The notes beneath the pieces were generated by a model. It did no database searches. It was not told the origin of the DNA and saw only the letters and a list, made by a program, of their open reading frames with translations. A program made the position numbers and the translations under genes. Shown in pieces: positions 1 to 12,660 of a DNA stretch of 64,000 nt (its first letter is position 1; each line of letters starts with the position of its first letter). This stretch comes from Combretum micranthum (Eukaryota; Streptophyta; Magnoliopsida; Myrtales; Combretaceae). The stretch spans positions 248,001 through 312,000 of the forward strand of contig JAMXBD010001249.1 of NCBI GenBank assembly GCA_024138025.1, given 5' to 3'.

Positions 1-848
1 GCAGAAACTGAAATAATTTTCTAAATATAAAACATGTAGCTAATTAAGGAATATTTTGAATATTGATAAAAAAAAAAAAATTCATAAACTCCATACTATA
101 GTTTTTATCCATCGATTTGATTACCTTTTCCTTTATAAATCCTATCTACCTCCGCATTTTTGTCCTTTTATTCTCGAAACCCTTAAAACCACTACACGTG
201 GATCTTAAGTAGCAAATAAGTGTAAGAAAAGGATTTTATGAAGCTATATGTATGTGTCTTTTGAATTATCATTTTATTTTTTATTTTTATATAATGCACT
301 TAAATATGGCTGATTATTTTAAAAAGTATTATCGAAGGAGTAAAATAGGAATTTTAGATATATATCATTGGTAATGCTTTTAAAATTACATATTTACTTG
401 TTGATTTTAATACATCTCAAAACATTCCATGATTTATTTTGTTATGAACTTTCATTTGTATTTTGGGACTAATTGCGTGATGATTTGATCTTGCAAGTAA
501 AACAACATAATTTGCATCTTGTTTATGATAAATTACAGACATGCATTTATGCACTAACACATAAACCGTATAATGGTGACATAAATGTATATACAAAATT
601 GTGTCTATATCATGTGATTTTGGCATATTATTTTGATAATTAATTTTATGTAATTTATATTTGCTTATTTTATTTTTGGGGGGTTTGCTAATAAGTCAAT
701 TTCCTCCAAATATCTGTGTTAATTTATTGAAAATGAATATTGTCATGCACAGATTCATAATTTGTCTATACAATATACACATGTATATATTTACAGAGAT
801 AAACATGTATAGACAGTTGATTTTGAATGTTAAGGATATGTATATATT

Positions 849-880
<32 letters not shown>

Positions 881-3054
881 CAGATGTAGAAAACATATAC
901 ATGTGTGATTTCTTTATTAAAAGATGAGATTCAGGAGTGGTTGAAACCATAATTCATCATTGTTATGTTACGTATTTTTGTCGACCCAGTGACAATGTTT
1001 AAGAGATAAAAATACTCCCATGTATTACAACCACCATTTTCCTTATTTGGCATAGCGTATAAAATTAAATTCAATTCTTATAGAAAATTTCACCTGAAAA
1101 TAAAAAGTTGATCTATTTGATTAATTGCCAAAGTCTTTGTCTTGTTACCCTATCAGACTAGACAATTGCAAAATATAAAAATGAAGGTGGAATTTCCACA
1201 TATATTGCTGAAAAGATTAAAAGAAGAAAAGAAAAATTAATATGGCGGTGGATCATGAAATAATTTTCTAGATGTAAAACATAAGGGTAACTAAAGAATA
1301 TTTTGAATATTGATTTAAAAAAAATCATAAACACAATAGTACACTTTTTTATCGATAGATTTGACTACCTTTTTCCTATTTAAATCTCCTATCTACCTCT
1401 GTATTCTTTTCCTTTTCTTCTTAAAGCCCTTAGACTTAATACACATGGATTTTGAGTAGCAAATAAGTGTAAGAGAAGGATTTTATCAAGCTGCATATAT
1501 ATGTCGATCAGTTTATTGATTTATTTATGTTTTTGTTTTTCTATAATGCACTTAAATATGGTTGATTATGTTGAAAAGTATTATAAAGGGAGTAAAATAG
1601 AAATTATGGATATGTATCATTGTTAATACTTTTAAAATTACATATTTACTTATGGATTATAATATATCTCAAAGAAATCTACAAAGTATTTTGTTATGAA
1701 TTTTATATCATTTTTTTAGGACTAATTGCATGAAGACTTGATGTTGTAGGTGAAACAATGTGAATTGCATTTTATTTATGCGATTTTTATGGAAGTACAA
1801 ACGTGTTAATTATATACTAACACATAAATTGCATGATGTATGCACTTATGTTGCATATGAATTATGAGATTCACATTTCATAATTATTTTTATATAATTT
1901 TAATTTTCTTAATTTCTTGTTAGCTAGTTGGTACTAAGAAAATTTTCTTGAAATATCTGTGTTGATATATTAAAAACGAATATTATCATAGAAAGATTCA
2001 TAATATGTATATATAATATATAAATATTTATTTATTGATATAAACATATATAGACATGTATTGATTTTAAGTGTTAGAAGGACATATATATACACACACA
2101 TAAAATGTATAAAACGTATACATGTAATTTAATAATAAGGTGAAATTCAGAGTAAGTTGAAACCTCGATTTATCATTGTTATGTTACGTATAATGTTTAA
2201 GAGGTAAAAATACACCCATCTATTCCAACCATCATTTTGCTTATCTGGCGCAATGTATAAAATTAAATTATATTCTCATCGAAGATTTCACCTGAAAATG
2301 AAAATTTATCTATTTGAATATACATCAAAGTCTTCATTCTGTTGCCCTATCAAACTAAACAATTGCAAAATATAAAAATAAAGGTGTAATTTCAAAAAAT
2401 TTCAAAGAATAGTGTAGTTTATAAAAATAAAAATGATTGGATCGAAAAAAAAAATTGCTGAAAAGATTAAAAGGAGAAAAAAATTATGGCTGGGGAAAAT
2501 AAAATAATTTTCTAAATTTAAAACATACAGGCAACTAAGGAATATTCCCCATATTGATAAAAAAAAAAATAAATTCATAAGCACCATGCTATACTTTTTA
2601 TCCATAGATTTAATTACCTATCCTTGGTTCCATCCACCTTCGCATTCCTGTCCTTTTTGTCTCAAAGCCCTTAGACCTGCTATACGTGGATAGTGAGTTG
2701 CGAATAAGTGTAAGAAAAGGATTATAAAGGGACTAACATAGGAATTATCGATATATATCATCGTTAATGCTTTTGAAATTACATATTTACTTATGAATTT
2801 TAATATATCTCAAAATAATCATTTTAATGTATTCTGTTTTCAAATTTTACGTCATTTGTACTTTGGAACTAATTGCATGAAGATCTCGCATGTGAAACAA
2901 TGTAAATCACATCTTTTTAAATTTGATTTATGTGAAAATACAGATATACAACTTATGTATCATGCGCTAGATGTATCATGCCCTAGTGTTGCATATGAAA
3001 CATCTGACATACGTGTAATCACAAAGTTACATCTATTAGATAAAACTTTGTGTT

Positions 3055-3180
3055 AGTATTTTAATAATTATTATTTGCCATTACATCAGGAGAAGAATTC
3101 GAATTTGGTACCTCTCACTTGAAAAACCAAGAGAGATACTACTAAACTACAACACTATTAACAGTATTTTAATAATTATT
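3055..3180 (-). mobile_element. Short tRNA-type SINE with a perfect 18-bp target-site duplication
   Basis: A 90-bp insert (3073-3162) is flanked by perfect 18-bp copies of AGTATTTTAATAATTATT at 3055-3072 and 3163-3180. Read on the minus strand it contains an A-box-like TAGTTTAGTAGT and a degenerate B box, AAATTCGAATTC. The equivalent positions in repeat units 1 (near 620) and 2 (near 1890) lack the insert and so serve as empty sites. A long target-site duplication with tRNA-like boxes indicates LINE-mobilised SINE insertion. The element is short and may be truncated. Confidence 0.75.
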
Positions 3181-3764
3181 TTTATATAATTTGTAATTGA
3201 ATAATTATTTTTTGATCTAGTTTATAATCAGATAATTTCCTCGAAGTGTGCTAATATATTGAAAACATGTTACCATAGAAAGATTCATAACATGTATGTA
3301 TAGTACACATAAATATTTATTTATAGATATAAACATATATAGACAACTGTTGATTTTAAATGTTGTGAGGAGATATATATATATATATTATATACAAATG
3401 TATAAAACACATATGTATGGTTTTAATAAAACGGTGAAATTGAGGAGTAAAGTTGGAATCTTGATTCATCATTGTTATGTTACGTATATTATTGACTAAA
3501 ATGATAATATTTAAGAAATAAAAAAAAAAAACACCACACCGTCATTTTGCTTAATTGGTGCAATGTATAAAATTACATTCCATTCTCATGAAAAATTTCA
3601 CCTGAAAATAAAAAATTCATTAATTTGGGTAATTGTCGAATTCTACATGCCATTACCGCTATCAGACTAAGCAATTGCAAAATTTTAGAATGAAGGTGTA
3701 ATTTGGACATTTTATAAAGAATAGTATAGTTGATAAAAAAGAAAATAGTCCAATTTAATGCCAT

Positions 3765-4455
3765 GGGCCGGTCTTCTGGACTAGTGATAGGGCTTAGAAG
3801 ACTGAATCCAACAAGGATTATCGTAGGAAGATTTGAATTAGTAGGCTTAGAACAGGGATCATCGGACCGGTTCGTTCCACTCTCGGCTTAATTCGGTTTT
3901 CTCATGCACGAAAAGTAGACTCTAGAAATATCTTCATGTGATGATTTAGGCGTTATTTGACTAAAATAAGTCTTAAGTCGTTTCATATTGAAAATGGATA
4001 TTTTAAATAAATAATGAGCTTCTTTTATAATATAAAACCTCTTAGACTCTTTTCAAGCCTAGCCCATTTGCAAGCCCAACCCATTACTAAAGTAAAAAAT
4101 GTTCAATTTCAGCCATCGGATTCTTGAGAACGATTCAAAGGCTAACATCAGCTTCTAGTATCTATAAATAAGAGGTTGCTCCTATCATTTAAAAGAGATT
4201 CTGTGCATTGCTAAGATAAAGAGTAACGTGGAAACTCTGCTAAAACATTTTCAAGAAATATCAAACCTATTATATGAAGAATATCAAATCTAATTGATTT
4301 GATATTCTGTCACACTTGTGCACTTGAGAAACTGGGTTTGCTTGTTTCTTCTCTCATGCCTCTCCCTATAATATTCTACACATGTCATTAATTCGGGACT
4401 TCTATCAGGTCGACCGCTATGTCTATCGCATGTGATCGGCCAACTGTAGTAACCC
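3765..4455. mobile_element. Unclassified 0.7-kb insertion inside the tandem array, solo-LTR-like
   Basis: This block interrupts the junction between repeat units 3 and 4 and is unlike the array. It is less AT-rich than its surroundings and has a plausible plus-strand TATA motif, CTATAAATAAGAGG, near 4160, followed by a leader-like stretch. No open frame was found. I could not fix TG/CA ends or a target-site duplication, so solo LTR is only the best guess. Confidence 0.35.
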
Positions 4456-4849
4456 CACTATATATATTGATACGAATAAAAAAAATTAATTCATAAACAC
4501 TATACAATACTTTGTATCTATAGGTTTGATTATCTTTTCTTTCTTAGATCCTATCTACCTCCACATTCTTATCCTTTTCTTCTCAAACCTCTTGACCTGC
4601 TACATGTGGATTTTTAGTAGCAAAAAAGTTTAAGAAAAACATTTTATCATTTGGCTAATTTATTTACTTTTTTATTTTTATATAATGCACTTAAAATATG
4701 GTTGATTATGCTGGAAAATATAATAAAGTGAGTAAAGTAGAAATTATAGATACATATCATCATTAATGCTTTTAAAATTACATGTTCACTTATGGATTTA
4801 ATATATATATATATATATATATCAAAATAGTCAATGGATATAACAGGGT

Positions 4850-5635
4850 TGGAAGGGTTGTTGATCTCCTCAAAAATTTTATTTAAGGTTCAATTAGTTA
4901 CTACTTAAAAATATTAATTAGGTGTAATTTCAAATATATATATATATATATATCATTTTTGAAACACTAATTAGAAAATGTCCCATGATATGAAAAACAA
5001 AAAAAAAAAAAACAAAAAGAAGAAGTTATCTTGAGATATTTGGTTAAGAAATTATTATTTATAAGTGAATTGCTAGTAATACTTATACAATTATCCTTTT
5101 TCTGTAATAAATACATGGGGCATTATAGATATTTTATTTTTTACTCTAATAATTATTTGTTTTACTTTTAACACCAAGTGAATATTGTAATAGCCATTAC
5201 AACCTTATTACGTTCCCTTTGAATTGGAATTTTCATTCCTCCCTTATTCCATTCAGCGAAGTGAATGGGCCATTATTATAATAGATTTGATATTATTTAT
5301 TATAGGCGAATGAACAAAACTTTTAATTAAATTATGTGGTTTGCATAGGTGGAGGGCATGCTTTCTTTGGAAATGTGTTATTTTGTTACTTTTGCTCGTA
5401 ATGTGATTTTGTCATTACTGGATGTTATATTAGTTAAAGTTAGTTATGTCATTTTCTAAACTTGTGCAAGCGTATGCTTTCATAATGTATTGAATGTTAT
5501 GAAAAGATAGATTTAGGTTGGCTAAAAGTTGCCATAAAACTTCAAGAAGTTAAACTCTGATTTGTAAATAATTGAATACTTGAGCAGTTTTATAAAATTA
5601 AGATCAAACTTCATAATATTTAATTTGATTAATTG
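4850..5635. other. AT-rich spacer with a MITE fragment
   Basis: No coding signal. It holds TA microsatellites (near 4803 and 4937) and, around 5190-5290, a fragment ending in CATTCAGCGAAGTGAATGG. The same end motif occurs in the MITE in intron 2 of the carbonic anhydrase gene. Confidence 0.5.
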
Positions 5636-6300
5636 GTAAGTGTTAATTCTCTTGGTTTAGTTTTGATGATAAAAAAGCATATATAAGTAATTATTAATAA
5701 AGTTATTAAGTGTACAACTTTTAAGTGTAAAATATATGAGAAGAGTAAATTGATCAATTAAGGTTGATTAGAAGCTTTCTAGAAAAAGTTCATCAAAGAA
5801 AGATTTGACTCAGAAGGTAACTTAGAGACTTTCTGGAAAGATTAATGAAAAGTCTGCAACTCTCCGATACTGACACAGAGGATAGACCTATCGCACGAAC
5901 AGAACGTGCAAAAATACGAAGAGTATGTTGTAGAACAAGTTTTTTCTCAAATTTCTCATCAGTTTGAAGGTATAGCTCCAAAGTTGAATATATTTGGATA
6001 ATACATTCAAAATGTTCTACCAAGTTGGTCAGTAGATCAAGGGGATGCGAATTAATTTTATATTTACGTTGTTGGAAAATTCAAGAACTCATGACAGCTA
6101 GTTTATTTTCATGATAGCTGGTTCAATTTGGTTCCAGATTTTATTATTCCAAGTTCTGATGTCTTAAGCACAATTTCTTTGATAAGCTACATTTGTTTGA
6201 AGGTCCAAGAACGTATGTTACGCCTTACATAGGGTCAAGGCGTATCCAGTTCCACCACGTATAATACTTAAGCGTTATACACTAAGGCTACCTTAAACTT
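5636..6300 (+). mobile_element. LTR fragment resembling SIRE/Maximus-type Ty1-copia
   Basis: The segment opens with TGTTAATTCTCTTGGTTTAG followed by TTTTGATGATAA. This is the sort of start common in SIRE/Maximus copia LTRs. It continues with AAGAACTCATGACAGC repeats typical of such LTRs. There is no coding body on either side. The identification rests on family resemblance only. Confidence 0.4.
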
Positions 6301-6599
6301 TTTATTTATCATGATTGTTTACTAACCAATTTCACATTGTGAAATTGTATAATTAGGTTTTAAAAACATTTGATTAAGAAGCTAAAAAAAATTCAAAGTA
6401 TAAAAGGTAGATATATACTAATACAGGTTATTTGACAAAGGCTTTTGCAACCATAAGTACAAATTATAAATTTGAAAAGACTTTGACAACTTTAGTTTAA
6501 GAAAACACATGATCCAACGATCCTAACCACATCAATTGTCAATAAGCTTACACCAATCCATCCCATAGCCGAGATACACATGAACATCAAGTGGTATTC

Positions 6600-7060
6600 A
6601 CCAACAGCTGAAAAGGAAAGGAATGACTTGAAACTATATGTAATGCAATAACCAATAATTTAAGGTAAATATTTAAGGCAATTCAAACAACGTTGGAGCA
6701 CTCATACTCCAGCAATACTCTGGGAACCTAGGGGTTTTGAGTAGTAGAAATTGCTTAGTAGATTAATATAGGCAACCCGAGTATCTATATCTCTTATCTC
6801 TATCAAGGTAATAGTCTTATTTAGGGGTTACAGCCGTTACGCATCTCTACTCATTTCACTCCATCACACTATTCACTTTAACAGAGCCCATAATCCTAAA
6901 CTTTACAAGTATGACTTCTCACCGTACATAAGTAGGCGTTATCCTGTTACTGTTTCCCCTTTCTGCCACTTGCTAAGTTATCCTCAGTGGCTTAAGCACC
7001 TAATACTGTGTTGACATCACCTAGCAAGGTGGTTGCGCTTCAGACTAGGTCTAAAAATGA
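6600..7060 (-). mobile_element. LTR fragment E of the long-LTR family
   Basis: Read on the minus strand, 6690-7050 matches the internal part of solo LTR C (about 40960-41345 on +) and of solo LTR B (about 22105-22500 on -). Shared blocks include GCACTCATACT and GGCTTAAGCACCTA. A possible 3' splice site (TTTTCAG on -, near 6608) precedes a frame of about 37 codons in the same phase as in copies A-D. That frame is hydrophobic rather than acidic. Its termini were not found. Confidence 0.55.
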
Positions 7061-7587
7061 CCACACATAAACAATAAATTATTTATTAAACCATATTTAG
7101 ATGTTAATTCATTTAAATGCTTATCCTAATCAGGCGACAAGCATGTCACTACGTACCTGATAGTGAATCAATAGATGATAATGGATCATATATAAGATAA
7201 TATGTTGATTGAATATTTGTTCAAGAAAGATTAATTTGTATAAGAATCGAATCTACAAACCAATTATTCATTTCATATTATTTAATCAATTAACGTAAGG
7301 TCTTATTAATTTAAGGCCTTTGGGTTATCATTGAATTGAATCCATTTAAGGTAACTTGGCTTAGGTGATTTAAACTAAGCCTATTGAATTTGGAAATTGA
7401 ATTTATTATTTATATGTATTGGGTCTTTAAGGATCTTACGTTAGACCTGATAAGACATTATCTAAGTGTTTCACTTTTTAGGGTTATGGGCTTTAAGGTT
7501 TAGAAATTGAGCCCACCAAGGAAAATAGATATTAAAATAGGTAGAATTAGTCTTTATTTTGAATTCAGATCCAATTAGAGTAATCTT

Positions 7588-7905
7588 ATGTCGTTTGGTG
7601 AATAATCTGGAATGGAATGAGTTTAGAAATGACAAATTCATTCCTATGTTTGGAATATTACATGGAATGGAATTGGTAAAATGTGTAATTGCCGAGAATT
7701 ACACTACATATAATTAAGAAGGATGATATGGAATCACGATTCCCCCTTCTCAAAGACGGAATCGAATTCCCCTTCAAATCTGGAATTGTCGATTCTAAGG
7801 AATCGAGATTCCGATTTCTAAAAACGTTTCTAAACATTAATAAAAGGAATGGAAACCAAAATCACGATTCCATTCCGGTCTATTATTGCATGCCAAACAT
7901 GCCAT
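7588..7905. mobile_element. MITE with degenerate terminal inverted repeats
   Basis: The left end, TCGTTTGGTGAATAATCTGG, followed by AATGGAAT, is inverted at the right end (ATTCC...GCATGCCAAACATG). A fragment with the same left end, CTCGTTTGGTATGCAAAATA, occurs at 19258. The open frame across it is short and unlike any known protein, so I treat it as non-coding. Confidence 0.5.
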
Positions 7906-8298
7906 TATTTATTACACCTAAGAATTGTGCTCAAGCTCAATTGGAATTTAATTTAGATCTAATTAAAGCTATATGGCTTCTAAACTCCTTTTTAAGCCAC
8001 TAAGTGTATAACGCCCTAACCTAAAGGCCTTATTAGCTGGCCACATGTCCTTAACAGAGATGGATAAGCTAAGGCTAAAAATTCCTCCAATCCACAAATA
8101 AACATGATGGGTCACCAATTACTCTCAATAAGGTAACATTAATACTTTAGAAAAATAAATCTTCCTTACATCATCTATTAGCGTGAACTAAAAACCAACT
8201 TAAAACATCATAAGAAAATCTTTAACATAAAATAGATCTCAAAAGCTAAACAAAACACCATATGCACTTCCCAAACCACTATCTCCCATCTAAATAAT

Positions 8299-8399
8299 CT
8301 AAATATTAGTAGAATAATCCGACTCACTATCGCTCTCCTCGTAGTCTATGAACACATCATAACCCGATAAATCATATACTATTGGATCTTCACTTGTTC
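8299..8399 (-). other. Acidic micro-exon in solo LTR A
   Basis: Minus-strand TCTTTTTCAG at the 3' splice site is followed by a 101-nt frame entered in phase 1. It encodes TSEDPIVYDLSGYDVF, then an Asp/Glu/Ser-rich tail ending STNI, then TAG. LTR D has a frame of exactly the same length. Against D the changes are mostly synonymous or conservative (E/D, I/V, Y/F, F/Y, I/M). The exon is too short to assign to a family. Whether it is translated cannot be told from the sequence. Confidence 0.5.
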
Positions 8400-9260
8400 C
8401 TGAAAAAGATAAAAGAATGAGTGAAAACGTCTAATATGCCATACTACAAACAAATATGCATGAACATGCAACATACAAATTCCACATACAACCTAAAACT
8501 AATGCAGCAAACACATGTTATTATCTTTGATTAGTCAAGCAAACAACACATTTTAGAACCACTTGCAATTAGATCTAAACCCGGAGTAACTTATGATCTT
8601 GAGAAAATAGGCCTTTATACAAAATACTTTTATATACATATTATGATGTTGAGTACTCCCCAAACATCGTTGCGTATCACAATTAAGCTGGCACGAGTCC
8701 TAATCTACCAGAATCATTTCTAGGTTCAAATCCATTGGGGACAACAACACACAAGAATCATCAAGTTGCCAGCGTTAGTATCATACTCTGCGTAGTCTTT
8801 ACTAACCACAACTAAGCACAAGCAGCAAACTTTTTAATTATAGGCCAGATAATAATTAATTCAATTTACAATTCTAAACCTACACGCACAAACAACAAGT
8901 AAGGTAAGATCATACCTAAATTCGCTATGAGAATAAGAAACCTAAATAAAAAAAATCACCTAAACACAAACAACAACTACTCTCAAAACTGAAACCACAA
9001 AGATAAACATATTCCTATAATCATCTAATCCTAAGAATTACAAAATCCTAAAATAATCTCACCTTCCTCCTTGAATAGCAACAACACAAAACTTCAAATC
9101 AAATTTAGGGTTTCTTCACACTCCTTAAGATCTTGATTTCCTTCAAAAACAATATATAAACTTAAAATAGATAACTTAGGATTATTGAAGGAAAAAGAAT
9201 AGGATCGATATTACTTAGATCTTGTTCTTGAGAGCACTTAAGATTCAAAGGACTTAAGGA

Positions 9261-9273
9261 TCTATTTATAGAC
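9261..9273 (-). promoter_or_regulatory. TATA box of solo LTR A
   Basis: The minus strand reads GGTCTATAAATAGATC. It lies between the GC-rich array (upstream) and the putative 5' splice site and leader (downstream), the order expected for U3, R and U5. Confidence 0.55.
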
Positions 9274-9592
9274 CTTTAGGGGATGAAGAATATATTAGGA
9301 AACTAGGGAAACACATGCAAAAGAAGGCTGGTACAAAACTGACAGCTTAGGTGCGGCCTAAAAATCAAAGATTGAAAAGTCAACATCCAACGCCGGCGGC
9401 TTTTTAGCTAACGCCGGCCGCCTTCCTTCTCTAGGCCGACAACTTACAGCCGGCCTAACTCCTCTTCTTCCGATTCTTTGTGAACAATTTCCTCGAGTCT
9501 AGATCCGTCTGTTAAAGGATAAAATTACCCTCTTAAACAACATTATATTATAATTATACCCTTCATTATAGATTAATTATTCATATATTACA

Positions 9593-11920
9593 AAGTGTAT
9601 TTAAGCTTATAGACCCCAGAAATATTATATGAGCCCATTACGTAATTTAATACATAAAAAATGTTAATAGACTTATATATTTTGGAAATAGGCCCAACTG
9701 AGTAGGTAGAGGGGTGTTAGGCCCACATTGTTAAATTTAAGTGCATAAAATGTAGTTTGGTAATTATTTTGGTTCAAGGCCCTAAAGCTGTAAGGAAACC
9801 TAATTGAATAATTTAGGCCCATTTGAGTTAAAATGGGTCAAATTGATTGAAACCAAATTGTTGGACCCTAAAGAATTAGCTAGGCCTATTTTACATTTAC
9901 AAAGCCCATTTTAATTAAATTTAACCAAGTTGAACCCAAATTAGTTAACTAAGTCCATTTTTATTTTAGAAGCCAGATATAGTCCACATATATAATTTAG
10001 GCCTAAGTTTGGTTAACAAGCCAATTTCAATGACCGTAAGCCCACATATTTTAATATAGCCTAAAAACCTATTCTTATACAATGTCAATTATATCATTTG
10101 TTCCATATTTCATCCTCTATATACATGCTTATATTTAAACAATCTTTCCAACATTTAATTAATCAAGATTAAAATGAATAATACACACACACACACAGAG
10201 AACCTATTGAATTGTCTAGCTCTCCGTATAATTGCGCGGCGGAAACATTTTTAAGTGATGTCAAAATGACCGTAATTGAGTCCACCAACGATCTTCTGCT
10301 AGTGCAAAATGAAAATTCACCATTTCATGCTCCTTGAACTTATACATAAAATTAATTAATTAGTTTATTTATTTCACATTGCTTTTAATAATAATTCGTC
10401 CGTTCGGTACATAACGCCATTACTTTATGCTAACTTATCACAATTTCTCAAACTAGCTATTATACCATACCACATTCTACTTTTTATATATATATATATT
10501 TTTTTTTTTTTTTGGGGCGATTCTACTTTTAAGATTTGATGGGTTGATAAAGAGGCAGGTAACGGATGCGAAAACATTCAATAAAAATAAACCATTGTAT
10601 ATTTATTAGAAAATCAATAAAAAGGATTATTTCCGTCTTTTCCGTAAGATGATAAGAAATCCATTAATAAGTGCCTACCGTAGAAGACAAACACTATAAA
10701 ATTTGGCAAACATTCAAGAAGGATAAGGTTTCCACGTACTACGAACATAAATGGCTAGGAACGTAATTAACTCCAGACGCAACTGTTCATAATGCATATA
10801 GTATAATTTCGGTCCAGAATTAATTTCACGACACATATCATCTACGTTCCATTTCTAATATAGCACGTATATTTATATATACATTATACTAGTTTGCAAA
10901 ATTTCTGATATTTAATATATGAGCAAACAACTATTAAATGATTTAAATAACTTACTTGTATTTGCAATTAATTAAATGGCTTTTCACTACCCTACTCCTT
11001 GATTTTTTTATTTTATTTTATTTTATTTTTTTATGAAGTTCCTAGCAAAACCCCTTAATTGTCGTTAAAATTAACACCTCGTTGGTTGGAATTTACAAGA
11101 GGTTTTATTTTATTTTATTTTATTTTTTGTTTGTAAGCTAAATTTTCTTTTGAAAGTTCCGTGTGATGTGTTTTCTACTGGTTTAAGAGAAGAATGATAT
11201 CATATTAGGTTGATTATTATTTTCCCTTTTTTATAATAAAGTTTCGATTGTGCAGAAATCATCCCTTCCGCATTTCATGATGAAATTGACTTTTATACTA
11301 ATTAATTATAATTAACAAAAATTTGGATCAAGAATACATATGTACAAAGCTCCCTCATAACATTTGCAACGATTTCTTCGTCATTTGAAATCCGATATGA
11401 CCAAATTCCACGTTACTTTCTCTAACTTTTCTAAATTCAATAAATTATAATTAAATAAATCTTTCTTTTATATTAATTACTAGCTGAAATTCGCTAATTC
11501 ATTTAACTATACTATAGAATTCAACTAGGCTATTTAGTTGAATTATTTAAATTAAATTTCTAATTTATATTCAAATTTTCTCGTATTTTTACACTACTTA
11601 GACAACACATTATTATTTTGTTAGATGTGCTTTTCGGATATTTCAACATGTTTAGCAGAAAATTCACTCTCATACAAGTTAAAGTTTCAAATAGAAGATA
11701 GAAGAAGATATTTTCCTAAAAATAAATAATATGAAAGATATTTTGGGGGATTTCTTTTTTCAAATCAAAAGGAGGTTATAACGATATACTTTGAGATGAA
11801 CATTATCCAAATTTGGTCCGAATTTAAAAGTAAATAGTAAGAGAAAATTATGGAGATTTATTTTGGACGAATTTTTAAATAAAGGATAAGGTTTTTTTTT
11901 TTCCCTAGATATACTCAATA
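9593..11920. other. AT-rich intergenic DNA with unassigned repeat debris
   Basis: No gene is visible. 9750-10080 is rich in GGCCCA/GCCCAT words and resembles 7310-7560, so both may belong to one old element. A CA microsatellite lies at 10183-10196. Near 10230, GCGCGGCGGAAAC resembles the end region of some copia LTRs, but no boundary could be set. TTTTA/ATTTT tracts occur near 11010 and 11105. Confidence 0.4.
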
Positions 11921-11929
11921 CTTCAAAAG

Positions 11930-12660
11930 AAGCTTAAAGATGATGGGAGATTTGAATCTGAATATTTATATAACAATATTTAAAACTCATAGCAGCAAGG
12001 GAATTCAAATTACAACAGATGAACATCATAAAAATATTAGAGAATTTGAATATTGGAAAAGCTTCATTTAAAAGGTTTAGATGTTCCCAGATAAGAAAAA
12101 AACAAGAAAAAGTGAGAAAAGTCTAAATACTTCTATTGGTTAGAAAACTCATTCATAATTTATTTTTCGTTGTATACCTCATAGGGTAACTCAAAGAGTA
12201 ACACAGAATATTCGACTAGAACTTGCAATTCTCTATATAAATTTCCTTTGTAGTTTTGAGCAAATTTACTTGAGAGGAACTTCTATATTATTGTATTTCT
12301 CATCTTGATTTGTACTTTGGTGAGATTGATGATAAGAGGGAGTGATAAATAACTCTACAGCTCAGTAGTTAGCTTGGTGAGCTAGATAGACTGAGTAGAG
12401 AAATTGAGTCCATTGTATCGGCACACTATTTGTACTCTCAGATTTGATTGGATATAGTGGAACATACTGGTGTGGAATACCATATCCTCAGCTTAGAGCT
12501 GGAAGAGAAGACTGACGCATTTGGCGAAATCTCTATAAATCATTACGCAAACTTCTCTTACTCTACTATTTTATTTTTGTGCATTTAATTATTTGTTGTG
12601 TTTGCAAAACATATTTAAAGCCATACTTTAATAATAACTAATTGGGATTGTATTTCAAAT
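11930..12660 (+). mobile_element. Copia-type LTR fragment
   Basis: The stretch 12240-12600 reads like the R-U5 part of a Ty1-copia LTR: TGAGAGGAACTTCTATATT, then TTGAGTCCATTGTATCGG, then a terminal TTTTGTGCATTTAATTATTT. No coding body adjoins it. The call rests on resemblance, and the termini are not defined. Confidence 0.35.

Larger units (their letters stand above)
1..4850. repeat. Imperfect tandem array, unit about 1.24 kb, three full units plus a partial fourth
   Basis: The same order of landmarks recurs. A motif like CACGTGGAT followed by GTAGCAAATAAGTGTAAG occurs near 196, 1441, 2683 and 4603. ATCATTGTTATGTTACGTA occurs near 955, 2174 and 3467. A block like GGCGCAATGTATAAAATTA occurs near 1049, 2248 and 3548. 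Spacing is about 1.24 kb for the first three units. The fourth unit starts near 4455, after a 0.7-kb insertion, and fades out by 4850. Unit 3 lacks an internal stretch present in units 1 and 2. Each unit ends in short TA/CA microsatellites. No convincing coding frame was found in any unit. Confidence 0.85.
8007..9592 (-). mobile_element. Solo LTR A (long LTR, probably Ty3-gypsy)
   Basis: The 1586-bp element is flanked by AAGTG at 8002-8006 and 9593-9597. On the minus strand it runs from TGTAATATATGAAT to GGGCGTTATA; the expected TTACA end has one C-to-T change. It holds a GC-rich array (9340-9470), a TATA box (9261-9273), a possible 5' splice site near 9062 (GGAAG|GTGAGA), a 3' splice site at 8400-8401 and an acidic micro-exon. 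Internal retroelement sequence is absent on both sides, hence solo LTR. A long LTR ending in GTTACA suggests chromovirus (Tekay/Del-like), which is inference. Confidence 0.75.

Noticed and set aside
661..950. Overlapping open frames on both strands
   Set aside because: They run through TA and CA microsatellites in a repeat unit; the equivalent frames are not kept in the other units.
7689..8003. 104-codon open frame on the + strand
   Set aside because: Most of it is inside a MITE with GGAATC/GATTCC words; no family resemblance.
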